Shown piece after piece: positions 46,096 through 58,611 of a DNA stretch of 64,000 nucleotides. This DNA is from Edolisoma coerulescens (Eukaryota > Chordata > Aves > Passeriformes > Campephagidae). Within the stretch, counting starts at the first letter, position 1. Each line of letters begins with the position of its first letter. The translations under genes were made by a program, and so were the position numbers. The stretch covers positions 1,166,358 to 1,230,357 of the forward strand of contig VWZW01000509.1 of NCBI GenBank assembly GCA_013397115.1, read 5' to 3'. The notes under the pieces are model-generated. The model was not told the DNA's origin. It made no database searches and saw only the letters and a program-made list of their open reading frames with translations.

Positions 46096-48920
46096 TTAAT
46101 CAGCATTTTTACTTTTAGAGCCAAAGTTAACCATTTAAAAGATATATCTCACTTTCCTGGCGCTTGCCTACCATTTACTCTTCGAGAATATCCATTTCTC
46201 AGGACTCCTGCTTTTTCTACCTACATCAGAAATTCTCAGTTAATGCATGCCATATCGTAATAATTACCTTTTTGAGTCATTTAACACACTACATACCTGC
46301 CAAACTCTCTCCCAGGCCTACTCTTAAATGCAATTGAATTCAGATTGAAGCAGTGACCACACTAAAGCACTTTTGTTTGGAGCAATTTCTCTTCCATTTT
46401 CACAAGAGTGAGTGAGTTCTGGCCAGAGAGTGCGCTGAGCTAAGCAAAAAAATCCCAATTTCTGTTCTTGTGGGACATTCCAATATTTTGGGGTTTTTTA
46501 ATTTCCAATCAAAGGAAATTTTAAGTAACAGAATTTTCTGTGGGACAAAAATTCTCCTAAATTCTACCATAATTTCAGAGAGCACAGTTGAATTATTCAG
46601 TTTTGGGGAAATACCACGTGGTGTAATATTAGGATGGAGCTGGGGTCCCAGGGAAGTTGTAGTACACCCATAAGGAAAGCTGGGGACATGAATTACACCT
46701 CCTTTGAGGCACCTGGACTTCAGAGCTGAGCACAAAACAAAATACCTCCCTTTCTTTAAAAGAAAAGTGAAACATATTGATTTGGTATGAACAGCAATGC
46801 AATATTTCATTTTGATGGCTTAAAGAAAGAGCAAATGTTTTGGTCTAAGTAGAAAATTCCCTTTGGATACTTTCACATTTCTGTAAAATCTTTTTTTCTG
46901 ACAACAAAAGGACAAACATTTAATGGAAAATCCCCATCAATCAATCTAACAAAAAGTTTTAGTGACTGCCACCACAGAATGACACAGGAGGCTCTCCCAG
47001 CAGCAGTCAAGAATTTTAGCCCTTAACCCTTAATTTTATTCCCTACAGTGTTTTTAGCTGAAAGTTATTGTTTAGGAAACACTTTTGTTTTCCTAGGCAT
47101 CCATTATTTCTTTTCAGCTGAGTGCTGAACAGTGAAACTGTGCAGAATCTCTGCCATACAGGAAACAGCGAAAGCTACGGACTTGAAGTTGCCTTGTCTT
47201 AAAAAGTGCCCTGGCTTTGACCTATACACGTCCTGTGGAGCTCACTCAGCAACAGGAGGATTTCAGCTATACCAAAAAGCACTGATTTTCGTAAGTAACT
47301 CAAAACTAATTGAATATTGTAAAGTTCTATTGACTTCTTATGGATATTTTAGGGATGTTTCAAAACCCATCAAGTAGAAATCCAGAGATTTTTCTTTTCA
47401 AGCACTCTCCAAATCTGGGATGAGAAGAGTTTCCATGATGTCATGTAGGAGCTGTGCAATCAGGACTTTGACCTCATTCAGCTCTGTGGGTTGGGATCTT
47501 GGGCCAGGCTGGGTTTCCCTCAGTGCATCAGATCCCAACTTTTTGGAGAAAAGGCAAAGTGAGTTGACAACTACTGATTCTAGAATGACATGATGGGACA
47601 TAAGCTGGCATCACAGCTCCGAGGGTACAATGAGCACTCTGTAATTCCCAAAGTCACTACAGCAATCTGTTTTCTGGTTTGGGATAGAAATTACCATTTT
47701 GAAATATGAATTTCCAAGCATATTTCTCTCTTAATTCTTCACAAGTGAATGCTTTTTGTACGAAGATCAGTTGTTCATATATATGTAAAAAAAATCTATT
47801 TACCATAGGACATTTTTGAAAAAGAAAGATGTTCAACCAGCCCTGCTTTTGATATGACAATAATTTCATTCTGCTTAAAGTAAACAGTCTTCAGACTGGT
47901 GCTTTCACTGTGCCACCCTGAGCTTTTCCCCATAAATAGGCAACATTCAACAGTAAAAATGATGGAACGAGTGATGACACCCCTCCTTGGAGGAGAAGAG
48001 TGTGGGTGTTTATTAGCAGTCTGTGTGTGAATTCAGCAATGATGTTCTCTGTGTTTGCTATTAGCAAAACTCACATGGGAGCTGCTCAGGCTGCTCCAGC
48101 TCCCAGCACAGGCAATTCCCACACCAAGCTGTGATGGAGGCAAAGGTCCACATGGGTCAAGGGCAGACAGTGAGGGCATCTCTCTGTGGGAGAAGACACA
48201 GAGAAAGAGCTTGGCAGGGATGTGGGATATCAGAGCAGGGAAAAGGCAGCAGAGCATGAAATAAGAGCACAAAAGAGACTCTCATGCTCAAAATCTCAGA
48301 CTTGCCAGATCTGTGCAGTAACCAGTCACTTGCATACTCCCATTTGTTTTCTTCAGAGGTGACTGAGAACATAAGCAGAGGTGAAGGTCAGCACTTAAGG
48401 TATAAACAATCTCTGCCCCCCAGGTCTCAGAGGGTAAGAGGCCAGACACATCAGTCATGTGCAGAGAAGATGCTCCATTAGAAGCCACAGAGATGCACTG
48501 ATTCACACCACTTCATCTTCTGAACACTAATTTCTTGCTGGAGAATATTAAAAGTTTTATTCCTCACAGACTGAGGGAAGGGGAACAAACACATGGTTCA
48601 CAGGGCAGTGAGGGCAGCCCAGTTAACTTTCATTTAGGCTTGGTCAGAAGTGCTGTTAAATGTCTTCCCATACAGCCAGATGGAACATGGTCTCTGCTAT
48701 GCCCATCTTCTAAATTCACTGAAACTAGTGATGTTTTACATGGCAAGAAGAGCAATATTTAGGCAGACCTGAAATCCCTCCACTTAAATTCTGCTGCAAA
48801 GGCCAGACATCCCTCCAGCTGCCTGTCTGGGTCCAATCACATCATTGTTCCATCATATTGCTTCACTTAATTTTTCAGCTTTCACTTTCCCAGTCCTCTA
48901 AACTGAAATCACATCAGGTG

Positions 48921-48968
48921 ACAGTCTCTAAATCTCTATTCCCAACAGTCTCTAAACCTCTATTCCCA
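48921..48968. repeat. 24-bp tandem duplication
   Basis: Two adjacent 24-base units, each beginning ACAGTCTCTAAA and ending CTCTATTCCCA, differ at a single base. The near-identity points to a recent duplication by slippage. Confidence 0.88.
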
Positions 48969-49254
48969 AGAGCCTCAGCTAAACAACTGCTCATGACATT
49001 CACATCCCCTCTTCAGGATTCTTCAGGTTTTTTTCCTGTTGAAGTATTGCAAGGCAGTGTTCAGATACACATCCTGCCCAACAGGGACTAGGAGGGGAGA
49101 TTTAGCACAACTCTGCCCCCAAGTTAGGACACAAATATGACTAAAATACAGCTCAACTATCTCAACCTAGTTTCCTACAACCAGTCTCTGTTTAAAATGG
49201 TTCCTTGTAGGAAACCATCCCAGTGCTCGACACATTTTGAGAGAGCAGAGTTTT

Positions 49255-49285
49255 GGGAGTTTGGGAGGGTTAGGGAGGGTTGGGG
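49255..49285 (+). other. Strong predicted G-quadruplex motif
   Basis: Six G-runs lie at 49255-49257, 49263-49265, 49267-49269, 49273-49275, 49277-49279 and 49282-49285. The last five are separated by loops of only 1-3 bases, the most favourable G4 geometry in the window. It contains a single TTAGGG but no telomere repeat array. Confidence 0.7.
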
Positions 49286-50156
49286 TTTTAGGAGGCTTGG
49301 ACACAGGCTTAGGGTCCAAGCCAGGTGGGCAGGCTGACCTCATTTTTGCCCACCTCTGTGCCCAGACCTGTGGGCTCAACCACTCTGTTACTCTTTTTGG
49401 TTTGTTTTTTTTTTTAATAATGGAAGAAAACATTTTAGAAAGTTATATTATCTTGTGTAAGAGGAGCAAGCAGAGCTGAGACCCAAGCTGGCACCATCCT
49501 TCTCCAGGCACCCTACCTTGGTGCTCCCCTTGGGGAGAGGGTGGCAGCAATACCAGGCTTTGCCTCCACCTCCAGCCTCCAGCCTCCAGCTCTGCCATTG
49601 TGCCGGGCCACAGCAGATGTGGCACATGTGTTTTATTCACTGCCTTCTTTTTAGCACACTACACATTTCCTAAGGATTTTACTCATCTGGACAAGTATCA
49701 TGTTACTCCACTTTGTGACTCCACTCTTGGGCTTATCAAAGATGGTTTTTTAAGCTAAGGAGGATCAGCTGTCTTCTGGTAACACCAGCCACGTGCCAGA
49801 CCATCCCCAGCACTCACTCCTCCTCACTACCAACCTGCCTCAAGTGTTTTGGAAAAGTAGAATTTCTCACAACCCTCTCCTCTGTCCTGCTCTCCACTTG
49901 ATAACTAGGCTACCTCAGGGCAGTAGAGTCATAAGATATTCAAGTGGGGTACATCTGCCCTGCATTTAGCTGGAAGAATCCAAGAGCAGGTGTTCCTCAC
50001 AGCTCTTGTAATCTCATGGTTCCCTCCCCAACAACCTGCCCACAGCCAGCAGACAGTCTCTGAACAGCCCTCTCTAATACTTATATAATGATTCTGCAAA
50101 ATACTGAATTTTACCAAGCCTCCAGAATGTAATTTCCTGAAAAAAAACTCAGTCTT

Positions 50157-50172
50157 AAAAAAAAAAAAAAAA
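50157..50172. repeat. Poly-A run (16 nt)
   Basis: Sixteen uninterrupted adenines, without a recognised retroposon body upstream. Confidence 0.8.
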
Positions 50173-52161
50173 GCAAACTTTGGTATTTACTGCCAAAATC
50201 TGATTATCTTGTTTTCATGAGATTTTCACCACTATTGACAACTGAACTGGGCTGATTATCACACCTGGAAGCAGAGTCAACCCCAGACTCAGCCGACCAT
50301 ATCACCTTAAAGCATCTTCTTTTTCTTTTGGATATTTTCCTTATAACACTAAAATCCCGCTTCCAACATCAACATCCCTGTTGCAGTTGCTCCCAGAGCC
50401 TCCTTTTCCAGCTGGAGAGCTGATGTTTCCTGAAGCACAGCACTGTGCACACTCCAGCTCGCTCGTTGCAATTTACAGTTTCCTCTTCCGCTGCCCTGGG
50501 CCACTGCACAATATAAACAATAGCTGTGTCTTGAAAACCATCCAAAACAAATGGGTCTCGCTGCCTGTGCTGCTCCCAGATCTGTAAAGAGAGCTTACTG
50601 TGTGCACAGTTGGTTTAATCCTATGAATAGTCTGGAAAGTATGATATAATGCTCATTTCTTACCAATCAGTCCTGTGCTGGAGTCTTGCTAAAGAAAATT
50701 TACCCCCAGATTACTCTCTGTAGCCTGCAGAATAGCTGAGCTGTATTCCTAGAACTTGCTGATTTGTTGGGTTTTTTTTTTCCCACAGTAAAATTAACCA
50801 TCTGTAACAAGGAAAGATGTAAAAAGAAAAAAAAAAACAAAAGAAATAAAGGAAAAGCAAATAATCCCCCTCCATCATTATGAGCTGGCAATGCAGTAGT
50901 AATAAGCAGCTAGAGCTGGAGTCAATATTTGCCAATACTCTGAACATTCAGAGGCATGGTGTGCACCTGGGATTTTCACTAATATTTCCTGGATACTCAG
51001 ATTTTCCTTCTTGCCTCCAGCACAGTTTCCTGCTGTCTGAGTAAACTCCTCAGAGATGCTGTTTTTGCAATCTCCTGTGTTTTATAATTCAATGGCAGTT
51101 TATCACTCCTTTGAGTAATCCACAGTGGCATATACTGCAGTCTTCTGCTACGGGGTTGTCAGGTGTGGGATCTTCCCTCCAGCTCAGAGCAGCTGGGTTT
51201 GCTGCCCTTGTCATGACAGAACCTCGGGTCAGGGTGGAGGGATCTCAGTAAGAGATTAATGCCCCCACAAAGAGCAGACTGTAATTCAAAGGAGTTGACC
51301 TAAGAGGATAATCTGAAAAAACAAGTCAACTCAGGTTAAAGACTTAGATTTTTTTCCTCAAATCACTCTAGGTCGTATATAGTCAGCAAGATTTATTTTG
51401 AGGTTGTCACCTGGGGTTTTCTCCTTCTCATCTGTTTTTTCTGGATGAGATTCCTTTGTACAGGAAGCAGACTACATAAGAAACCCTAAAGGCAGGGCTT
51501 TTTAATGTGTACTATAACATTTTTCTGTATTTTCATCACTCTAGTCTATCAGGTTGCCTTGCTCTTCTATGAAACATCTTTATCTACCTCTACATCAACA
51601 AAGCCTCCTAATTTCCTTAACAAATATCCATTTGTTGGTACCAAGGTAACCCATACAAGACATTGAACTTTGCTTCCCAAAAGAGTCCTTGAGGACTGAT
51701 CTCCCCCAGTCTAAAATTTTCCAAGAATTTATTTGATCAGATAAAGGAAAATCCCACTGGGACTACTATAGAGCACCAAAATGCAAGGAATATGGGATTA
51801 ATTATTCTGGCTATTTTAACTAAGAAAGTTGAGTACCAGTCACAAGAGCAGCCTTTGAGCTATGGCGTAATAGTCCCAGTCAATCTGGATGATTCTCCTC
51901 TAATTACAAGGCTGCTGTATGCCTTCCAGTATCTGCCTGATTCCCTTGTAAGTGTAACACATAACCTTCAGCACAAATAATAGCTTCTTACATGGTACCA
52001 TACGAAGAAAAACAAAAAAGAAGACAAATTACATCTACTTTTTTGGTTGTTTAAAAGTTCAATTATCTGATCAAAGGAAAAACTGAGGCAAGTCAGATGT
52101 GAACTATTTTCAATGGAAGTAAATTGATTTTTATTGTTTCATCTCCATGTTTTTAAGTATT

Positions 52162-52771
52162 GGCCAAGAAGGCCAATGGCACCTGGCCTGTGTCAGCAAT
52201 GGTGTGGCCAGCAGGACCAGGGCAGTGACTGTCCCCCTGTACTGGGCACTGGTGAGGCCACACCTTGAATTCTGTGTCCAGTTCTGGGCCCCTCAATTCA
52301 GGAAGGACATTGAGGGGCAGGAGTGTGCCCAGAGACGGGAACGGAAGGGTCTGGAGCACACATCTGGTGAGGAGCAATTGAAGGAACTGGGGGTGGTTAG
52401 CCTGGAGAAAAGGAGGCTCAGGGGTGACCTTATGGCTCTCCACAACTCCCTGACAGGAGGGTGTTGTCAGGTGGGGTTGGTCTCTTCTCCCAGATAACAA
52501 GTGATAGGACAAGAGAAAATGGCCTCAAGTTGCACCAGGGGAGGTTTAGATTGGATATTAGGAAGAATTTCTTCACCCAAAGGGTTGTCAAGCACTGAAG
52601 CAGGTTCCCCAGGGAAGTGGTGGAGGCACCATCCCTGGAGGCATTTAAAACATGTGCAGATGTGGCACTTGGGGACATAGTTTAGAGGTGGAACTGGCCG
52701 TGCTGGGTTACCTGTTGGACTCAATGATCTTAAATGTCACCTTTCTAACCTACATGATTCTATGATTCTAT
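52162..52771 (+). mobile_element. CR1 LINE, longest and best-preserved copy (about 610 bp)
   Basis: It begins 'GGCCAAGAAGGCCAATGGCA' and runs collinearly with the avian CR1 consensus through 'CTGGTGAGGCCACACCTTGA', 'CTGGAGAAAAGGAGGCTCAG', 'GGGGAGGTTTAGATTGGATA', 'AAGAATTTCTTCACCC' and 'CTCAATGATCTTAAATGTC', to a typical ATGATTCTATGATTCTAT tail. The first part encodes the C-terminal end of ORF2; small deletions break the frame, so it is dead. 5' truncation left no promoter or endonuclease. It is one of the younger copies here, judged by how easily the consensus can be read. Confidence 0.95.
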
Positions 52772-55070
52772 CCTTGTAAATTTTGTTCTCTAACATTTTA
52801 TGCCACTGGGTTCAGACTAACAGGCCTGTCACTGCTTAAGCCACTTTTTCCCCTTCTGGCAGTGCAGACATTGTGGTAGTACATTTACCATTTGCTACCC
52901 ATACGGCACAAGCTGTCAATTTGCTGGTTTCATTGGAAAACTTCTTCAGCTTCCATGTATAAGACAAATAATGGTCAGGCCATTTGATCCAAGTTCATCG
53001 ACCTCCATGAGTTTTAATTTCACTTTGAGAACAGCAAGTTCCATTTCCTTACAGTCATTCCAGCAACCTGTGGTTCCACCTACAGCATCTGTGCCCAGAC
53101 TTACTGAAATGGAAACCATTTTCTTTCTGAAAGTTGAAGCATTCATTTAAGTGTAGGACCATAACATCCTCCTGGGAAAATGGCTCCATTTGTTATTCCC
53201 TTAGTTGGTTTCCAGAATCCCAGATGCTGTTTGGCTATTCTGACACTTTGTGATCACTGAGATATCGTTTTCTTTGGAGATCACTACTTTCCTCTATTCC
53301 TGCAGGGTTTTCTTTTTCTACAGAACTTTCCTCAGTGATCATCCAACCACGGGCTTCCAAGAACCACATTTTTTTTGCCCTTCCTTTGCACACAAGTTCC
53401 AAATTTTTTTCATTTCTGTAAACAGGAGAATACAGTGGAGGTGTTTCTAAAGAGTAACTGCAAGGACTGGTCCCTGGACTCAGGGTTTTGTGTCATTTTT
53501 TCAGTCTGGAATGAAAGAACACCTTGATCTTCAAAACATACAGCTCAAGGGAAAGTAAATCATAGTAAAAAAAGGAAGAGGAAATAACCTGATAGAATTA
53601 CTGTAGTCCTTAGATGTAAAAGCAGAATAATGTAGGGATTTTTATATTAAATTTATATTTGGCACTGATGAAACTGCTACTGGATCTAGTTTTGCTAGAC
53701 AATACAGTGGAAGTAAATGAATGTAGGAAAAGCTGATAATTTCAAGAATTATACAGGACTGTGAGTTTTTTCTTTTTTGTGACTGATTTAGGGTAGAGCC
53801 AAGCTGTGGAACATGTAGCTTCAGTATCTGAGAGGAATGCAAAGCCAGAGCTCTGAGATTATGGCATACTGCGTCTGCTGGTGGCAACAGGCTATGACAG
53901 AGGAGGGGTTTGGGCATGCAATAATACTTTGTCTTTCTTCTTTCTACCCTGCCCAGCTTTCTCAAGTCTTTATGCACATTTGCCTCTGCTTTTGTCTGCA
54001 AAGGAAGAATTCTGTTTGCCCAAGCCCGTCTGTTTGAGATGCTGTCTCCTGGGTGCCCACCTCACTCTCTGCAGTGGTCTCCCTTTCCAGAGGAGAATCA
54101 TTTCCTGTCTGGTCTCCAAAGGATCTCTGCCCATCCAGGTAGACGCTTCTGCTGACCATAATGTATCTCACTTGATGCTACTGCAGCCTGCTGCATGGAG
54201 GGATAATTCACCATCCTGCACTCTTTACAAGCTTTAGAAGTTCAGATTTTCATCTTTCAAAAAAAGAAAACAGTAAGTGTCAGTGGCTAGTAACAATCTT
54301 TTAAAAGGCAGAGGTCCTCCAAGGATTCTGTGTGCACCAGTTTTAGTGCTCAGAGATGCAATGAGGCAGCTCCATTGATCATCACATAACCCATTAAATC
54401 ATTTATTGTTGAAGTCTCTCTACAAAATCCCTTTTAAAAAACAGAGAATATTTTGTATTATTTATTACAAAATCCTCTTCTGCCAACTGCGAGACTCGCT
54501 TCATACAGAACTTCAATAATGGTAAACTAACTGATTTACTGCAAAGTAACTGATTTACTGGAATACCTCTTACATTTTTAATAGCTCTGTCTGTATGCCT
54601 GCTGTTATTTGCACCCTGCAAAAGTGGCATATGAAAAAAAGTACAGATGTTCTGAAAGCTGAAAAAGAGTGCCACAGTTTTAATGAACAGCTACCTGTCT
54701 GAGACCTCTGCTGGAAAAAAAAAAAATCCCGTTTCTAGGTGGCTTCTGAAGAATAGGATTTAAATATGTTAGAAAGTATTTTAGACCCCACTGATGTCAT
54801 GGCCCTTTTGAAAGGCAGAACCCTGACTGAGGATAAACAGGGATCTTTTCCAACAGAAGATGGGTTTATCAAGACTCGGAGATTAATTTTGTTCTACCAA
54901 AGATCAACTCTGAGAATCCATTTTGGACAACACATTTTGGTTTTGTGCTCTAATGCACCAACAGAGCAGTCAATTTTCTCTTCATAAAGTGGACAGTTAT
55001 TCCAGTAGGCTGGAATAAGAACATACTTACTTGGTTCACAGCAGAGAACTGCTGGCCATCTTCATTTACA
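52772..55070. other. Unique noncoding sequence
   Basis: No gene or interspersed repeat recognised. It includes a 14-base direct repeat TAACTGATTTACTG at 54528-54541 and 54547-54560 (19-base period). Confidence 0.5.
54528..54560. repeat. Short direct repeat, 14-mer twice
   Basis: TAACTGATTTACTG occurs at 54528-54541 and again at 54547-54560, separated by five bases. Confidence 0.8.
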
Positions 55071-55135
55071 GAATCACAGAATAAATTAAGTTGGAAAAGA
55101 CCTCTGAGATCATTGAGTCCAACCTAATTTAAAGT
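55071..55135 (-). mobile_element. CR1 LINE 3' tail, short copy
   Basis: The plus strand reads 'GAATCACAGAATAAATTAAG', 'TTGGAAAAGACCTCTGAGAT' and 'CATTGAGTCCAACCTAA', the antisense of a CR1 3' terminus ('ggttggactcgatgatcttagaggtcttttccaacc..'). Only the last 60 bases or so were integrated. Its 3' end type resembles the copy at 52.2 kb rather than the one at 26.2 kb, so at least two CR1 subfamilies are present. Confidence 0.85.
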
Positions 55136-56139
55136 AACTACCAAACAGCAGAAGTTTAAATTTAAGTAAGTGTATAGAAGAAAGTAGAGTGTCAATACTA
55201 CATGGTACAAAGGTGCAGCAGGTCAAATTCAGCCTAAGTGCCTCTCCTCTGACCCTTCTAGCTCAGAACAAATTTGGCTTGATGTACTGAAAGTGATGGG
55301 AATCAGCTGCAGACTGGTTGCAGGGATTACTGTGTATTCATGGCTCACACAATCTGCACAGAGAAATGGAAGCAGTTAATGCTACCTGGTTCCTTGAAAT
55401 TCAAAGCATTAAAATTCCAAATGTGGCAGATTTTGAATGTGTCCAGCAAGAATAAACAACAGATTGTTTCTACTGAGAGCTGGAACCGTAGAGAGCAATA
55501 CACGAAGGACAAGCACCTCCCAGCCTGATGGAAGTATTTAAAGGGTCACACAATTGAATTGGGTGGGGTTTTCCCCTCTCTTAATCCCCTGCAAAGCTTA
55601 CAGACAATGCTGCTTTAGGTACCTAAGAGTTTTGGACATAAAGCCCCATGAAAACAGTATCTCCTTAAACTGTTTTGTCTCAGCTGCATATAAACCCTCT
55701 TTCTAACCCTATTCAGTTCCACGCATGACACATGGATTTCAATTCAAGCAGCTTAATCTCATTTTAGGAAGTAAGTCCAGGCAAGCATGGCAGAGAGCTG
55801 TCAGAAGTGTGGATTCTTCTCTTTACATTTTGATATAAGCCTGTTCTTGTGACATGAAATTGCACATGAAGATTTTGCTTCACAGGGATATGCTCTACCA
55901 TGATGCTGATGCAAAGAAGGTTTGTTGAAGCAGGTTTCATGTTACCCAGAAATCTACATGAGGAATTACATCCCATTCTTGTAGCTGCCCAGGCTGTTAA
56001 ACTAATGAGTAGGGAAGGAAAATGAAGGGGAAGCTACAAGAGCACTATCTGACATAGAACTCAGAGTTAAAGGCTTGTAAATGAGGTGAGCCCAGGGTTT
56101 TAGATAAGAAGGAAGACACACGTGGCTATAGACAGACAG
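55136..56139. other. Unique noncoding sequence
   Basis: No gene or repeat recognised between two CR1 copies. Confidence 0.5.
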
Positions 56140-56355
56140 GGAGACATTTTTTGCGAGGAGAGTGGTGAAACGGGAACTGGTTGCCCAAAAAGGTGGCAAA
56201 TGCCCCATGCCTGGAAACATTCAAGGCCAGGTTGGACAGGGCTCTGAGCAACCTGATTTAGTTGAAGAGGCCCCTGCTCATTGCAAGGGGGTTGGACTAT
56301 ATGGCCTTTAAAGGTGCCTTCCAACCCAACCATTCCACGAATCCATGACTCTGTG
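56140..56355 (+). mobile_element. CR1 LINE 3' end
   Basis: 'GAACTGGTTGCCCAAAAAGG', 'CCCATGCCTGGAAACATTCA', 'AGGCCAGGTTGGACAGGGCT', 'CTGAGCAACCTGATTTAGTT' and 'AAGGTGCCTTCCAACCCAAC' lead to a degraded tail ('CCATTCCACGAATCCATGAC'). About 216 bases, 5'-truncated. Mutations in the usual ATTCTATG tail suggest moderate age. Confidence 0.92.
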
Positions 56356-57154
56356 AAAGCACAAGGAAAACGGCAGTAAATACCCATCAGTCTGCTACCT
56401 GAGCATCAGCAGATGAGCCACCTCAACTTTTCATTTAGCTCACAAAATGAAAGCAAAATCCTTTTCCTACCAGTACTCTGCGGGAATACCATAATCACAT
56501 ATAAAAATGGGAATCAGGACTCCATGCTTCCCACCAGCCTTCAAAAGAAATCAGCTTAATGTGGCTAACAAGTCACACTTAGATATGAATGAATTGCAGC
56601 CAAATGCAAACCTGACAGTTCAATTATAAAATATGTCAAGGCCTTCCAGGAGTGATTAGCCCCATAGCATTGAATAAGGTTACCAGAGGCGTGACTGACT
56701 AATTGGCAATGCAGCATTAATTTTTAAATGACAAACAACATCTTATTGATGTGGGTTGCTAAAAGGACAAAGTGTAGCACTTGGTAACTGGTGGCACATG
56801 GATCTAAAGTGCTCATCTCTATCTTGAGAAACAAACACCATCTAAAGCGTTGGATAGCTGCCTGGCAAAAATCACAACCTACAAAGTTATTAGGGCTAAA
56901 GCCTCCCTTGTGTCCCTAGATGAAGGACTGCTGGCTGGTGACATGGTTAATAAAGTTAAGACACTTTTAATTAGCAAAAAAAAAAAAAAAAAACCAACAT
57001 TGATTTTTATGGAAAATAGTGTTTCCAGATGCTGTAGAGACATTTTGTTGGTCCTGACCCAAAGGAAGCTGAATCAGGAAGGTTGGTGACCGACGTAGCT
57101 GCTGTGGAAATATGGTAACTGTTTCCAAACATTGTGAAAAATAAGGTGACTGGA
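56356..57154. other. Unique noncoding sequence
   Basis: No gene recognised. An 18-A run lies at 56976-56993. The last part (about 57060-57154) may be a diverged upstream portion of the CR1 that follows. Confidence 0.45.
56976..56993. repeat. Poly-A run (18 nt)
   Basis: Eighteen uninterrupted adenines; no retroposon body with this as its tail was recognised. Confidence 0.8.
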
Positions 57155-57530
57155 AGTACTCAGCAAGGATTTCTGAAGAGAAAATCATGACTGACCAACT
57201 TGATAGCCTTGAATGCCTCGGTGGATAAAGGGAGAGCTTTGGATACTGAGTATCTTGTGTTGAATAAGGCTTTCAACATTGATTGCTGTAACATCCCCTT
57301 TTCCAAACTGGTTAAATGTGGACTAGGGAAGTGGACAAAGAGGTGCACTGAGATCTGGCCAAACTGCCAGGCTCAAAGGGTTATAACCAGCAGCATGAAG
57401 TCAGCTGGAGTTGAGTCACTAGTGGTGTGCCCCAGGGATCTACAGTAGGGCCAATCCTGTTTATTGTCCTCATTAATGATGCAGACGATGGGAGTGTTGC
57501 CTCAGCAAGTTCGCAAACACATCAGCAGGT
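57155..57530 (+). mobile_element. CR1 LINE ORF2 reverse-transcriptase fragment
   Basis: 'ATCATGACTGACCAACTTGA' and 'GGATAAAGGGAGAGCTTTGG' follow CR1 ORF2. At about 57424-57491 one frame reads GVPQGSTVGPILFIVLINDA, the RT motif GVPQGSvLGPiLFNIFINDi with substitutions. The stretch coding for the LDFSKAFDTV segment upstream has decayed to 'NKAFNID', and the catalytic F/YADD segment is lost. The element has neither its 5' part nor its 3' end, so it is an internal relic of an autonomous LINE. Confidence 0.85.
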
Positions 57531-57574
57531 GGTGAACAACTGATTGTACCTCGCTTGCTTGGCTTTTTCTTAAA

Positions 57575-57740
57575 ATTTACTTCTCTCTTTATTAGCTCCC
57601 TTTTCATTACAATTACTATTAGTGAGATTATATTTTACTGTATTTCAATTATTGAACTGTTCTTATCTCAAGCCAAAGGTTTTGTCTTTTTCTGATTCCT
57701 CTTCCCATCCCACTGTGGGAGATGCTCGTGCCACAGGAAG
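57575..57740 (+). mobile_element. Fragment of an avian (passerine-type) ERV LTR
   Basis: 'TTTTCATTACAATTACTATT', 'ACTGTATTTCAATTATTGAA', 'CTGTTCTTATCTCAAGCC' and 'CTGATTCCTCTTCCCATCCC' follow, in order, the 3' half of an LTR family I know from songbird genomes ('..ttcaattattaaactgttcttatctcaaccca..ctccccatcccac'). In that family the 'attaaa' acts as poly-A signal; here it has mutated to ATTGAA. No 5' half of the LTR is seen, and the passerine attribution rests on memory. Confidence 0.6.
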
Positions 57741-58258
57741 AACTTGGTGTTGCAGTACACCGAAGAACAGATAAGTGTATGTATTTTGCAACAATAAACA
57801 TGTTTTAATAAATGTTATTCACCATTGTACATATATTTCTGTGTGAGAGTGGTGGTAAACGGATTTCTCCATTCAGCTGGACAGAAACACATCAATTAAT
57901 TCATGTTCCTGTAGCACCACAGGAATTAATCTCATATTTTATATTCTAAAAAAATTTAAATGTGGAGTTCATTAGCTCATTTAAAGTACTTGTTTTATAC
58001 AGTCATAACTGCAAATAGTCATTCTTGTCAAAATAAGTTTCAGGAAGTGTACCCCTTAAATACTTTGAAATAAGTGCACTGTAAACTAGAACTGAACTTG
58101 CAGTAACTGCTGGAATAAAGTTCTTTGCCAAATCTTATTTGCCTTGTTGCTGTTCATGGGCACGGAGCAGATGGATTAAGTTTATTTCTTATAAGTAGCA
58201 CATAGTAATTTTTCTGGTCTGCTTTCTGGGTTGCCTTCTTTTACATATATAGTGCTCC

Positions 58259-58281
58259 AGTTGTGTGATGTACACACAACT
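58259..58281. repeat. 9-bp perfect inverted repeat
   Basis: AGTTGTGTG and CACACAACT flank a 5-base ATGTA loop. Short enough to occur by chance; listed for completeness. Confidence 0.7.
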
Positions 58282-58553
58282 AGTGTTTGTAGTTAAAAAT
58301 TGGAGCAAATACATACTTAAAATCAAAGATGGTTTTATAGCAAAATTGTAGGGTAGAGTTAAGGCTATTTATATGGCACACGGACCAGACACACTAGGAT
58401 ATGTTTAATTTTTCTTAAGTGTTTTCTAAATTCTTCATTCACAAGTCAGAATATTTCTTTTGGGAATGCTCACAACAGTAATTTCATCTTTCACTATTAA
58501 GGCATTGAATTTTATCTTTAAATTAAAACCCTGTTGATATAATTTGTTATCAG

Positions 58554-58611
58554 AAGATAGATATAGATAAAGATATAGGTATAGATATAGATTTAGATGA
58601 TATAGATATAA
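58554..58611. repeat. Imperfect (TAGATA)n microsatellite
   Basis: Repeated ATAGAT hexamers with substitutions across about 58 bases. Confidence 0.85.

Larger units (their letters stand above)
46096..52161. other. Unique noncoding sequence, 6 kb
   Basis: No gene was recognised. Contents: an extended E-box palindrome ACCACGTGGT at 46613-46622, a 24-bp tandem pair at 48921-48968, a strong G-quadruplex motif at 49255-49285 and a 16-A run at 50157-50172. Frames are short and overlapping. Confidence 0.5.

Noticed and set aside
49263..49285. Interstitial telomere repeat
   Set aside because: Only one TTAGGG unit occurs; the rest is a general G-run pattern, better described as a G-quadruplex motif.
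52147..52512. Open frames on both strands of 116-119 codons
   Set aside because: They are translations of a truncated, mutated CR1 LINE and its antisense, not host genes.
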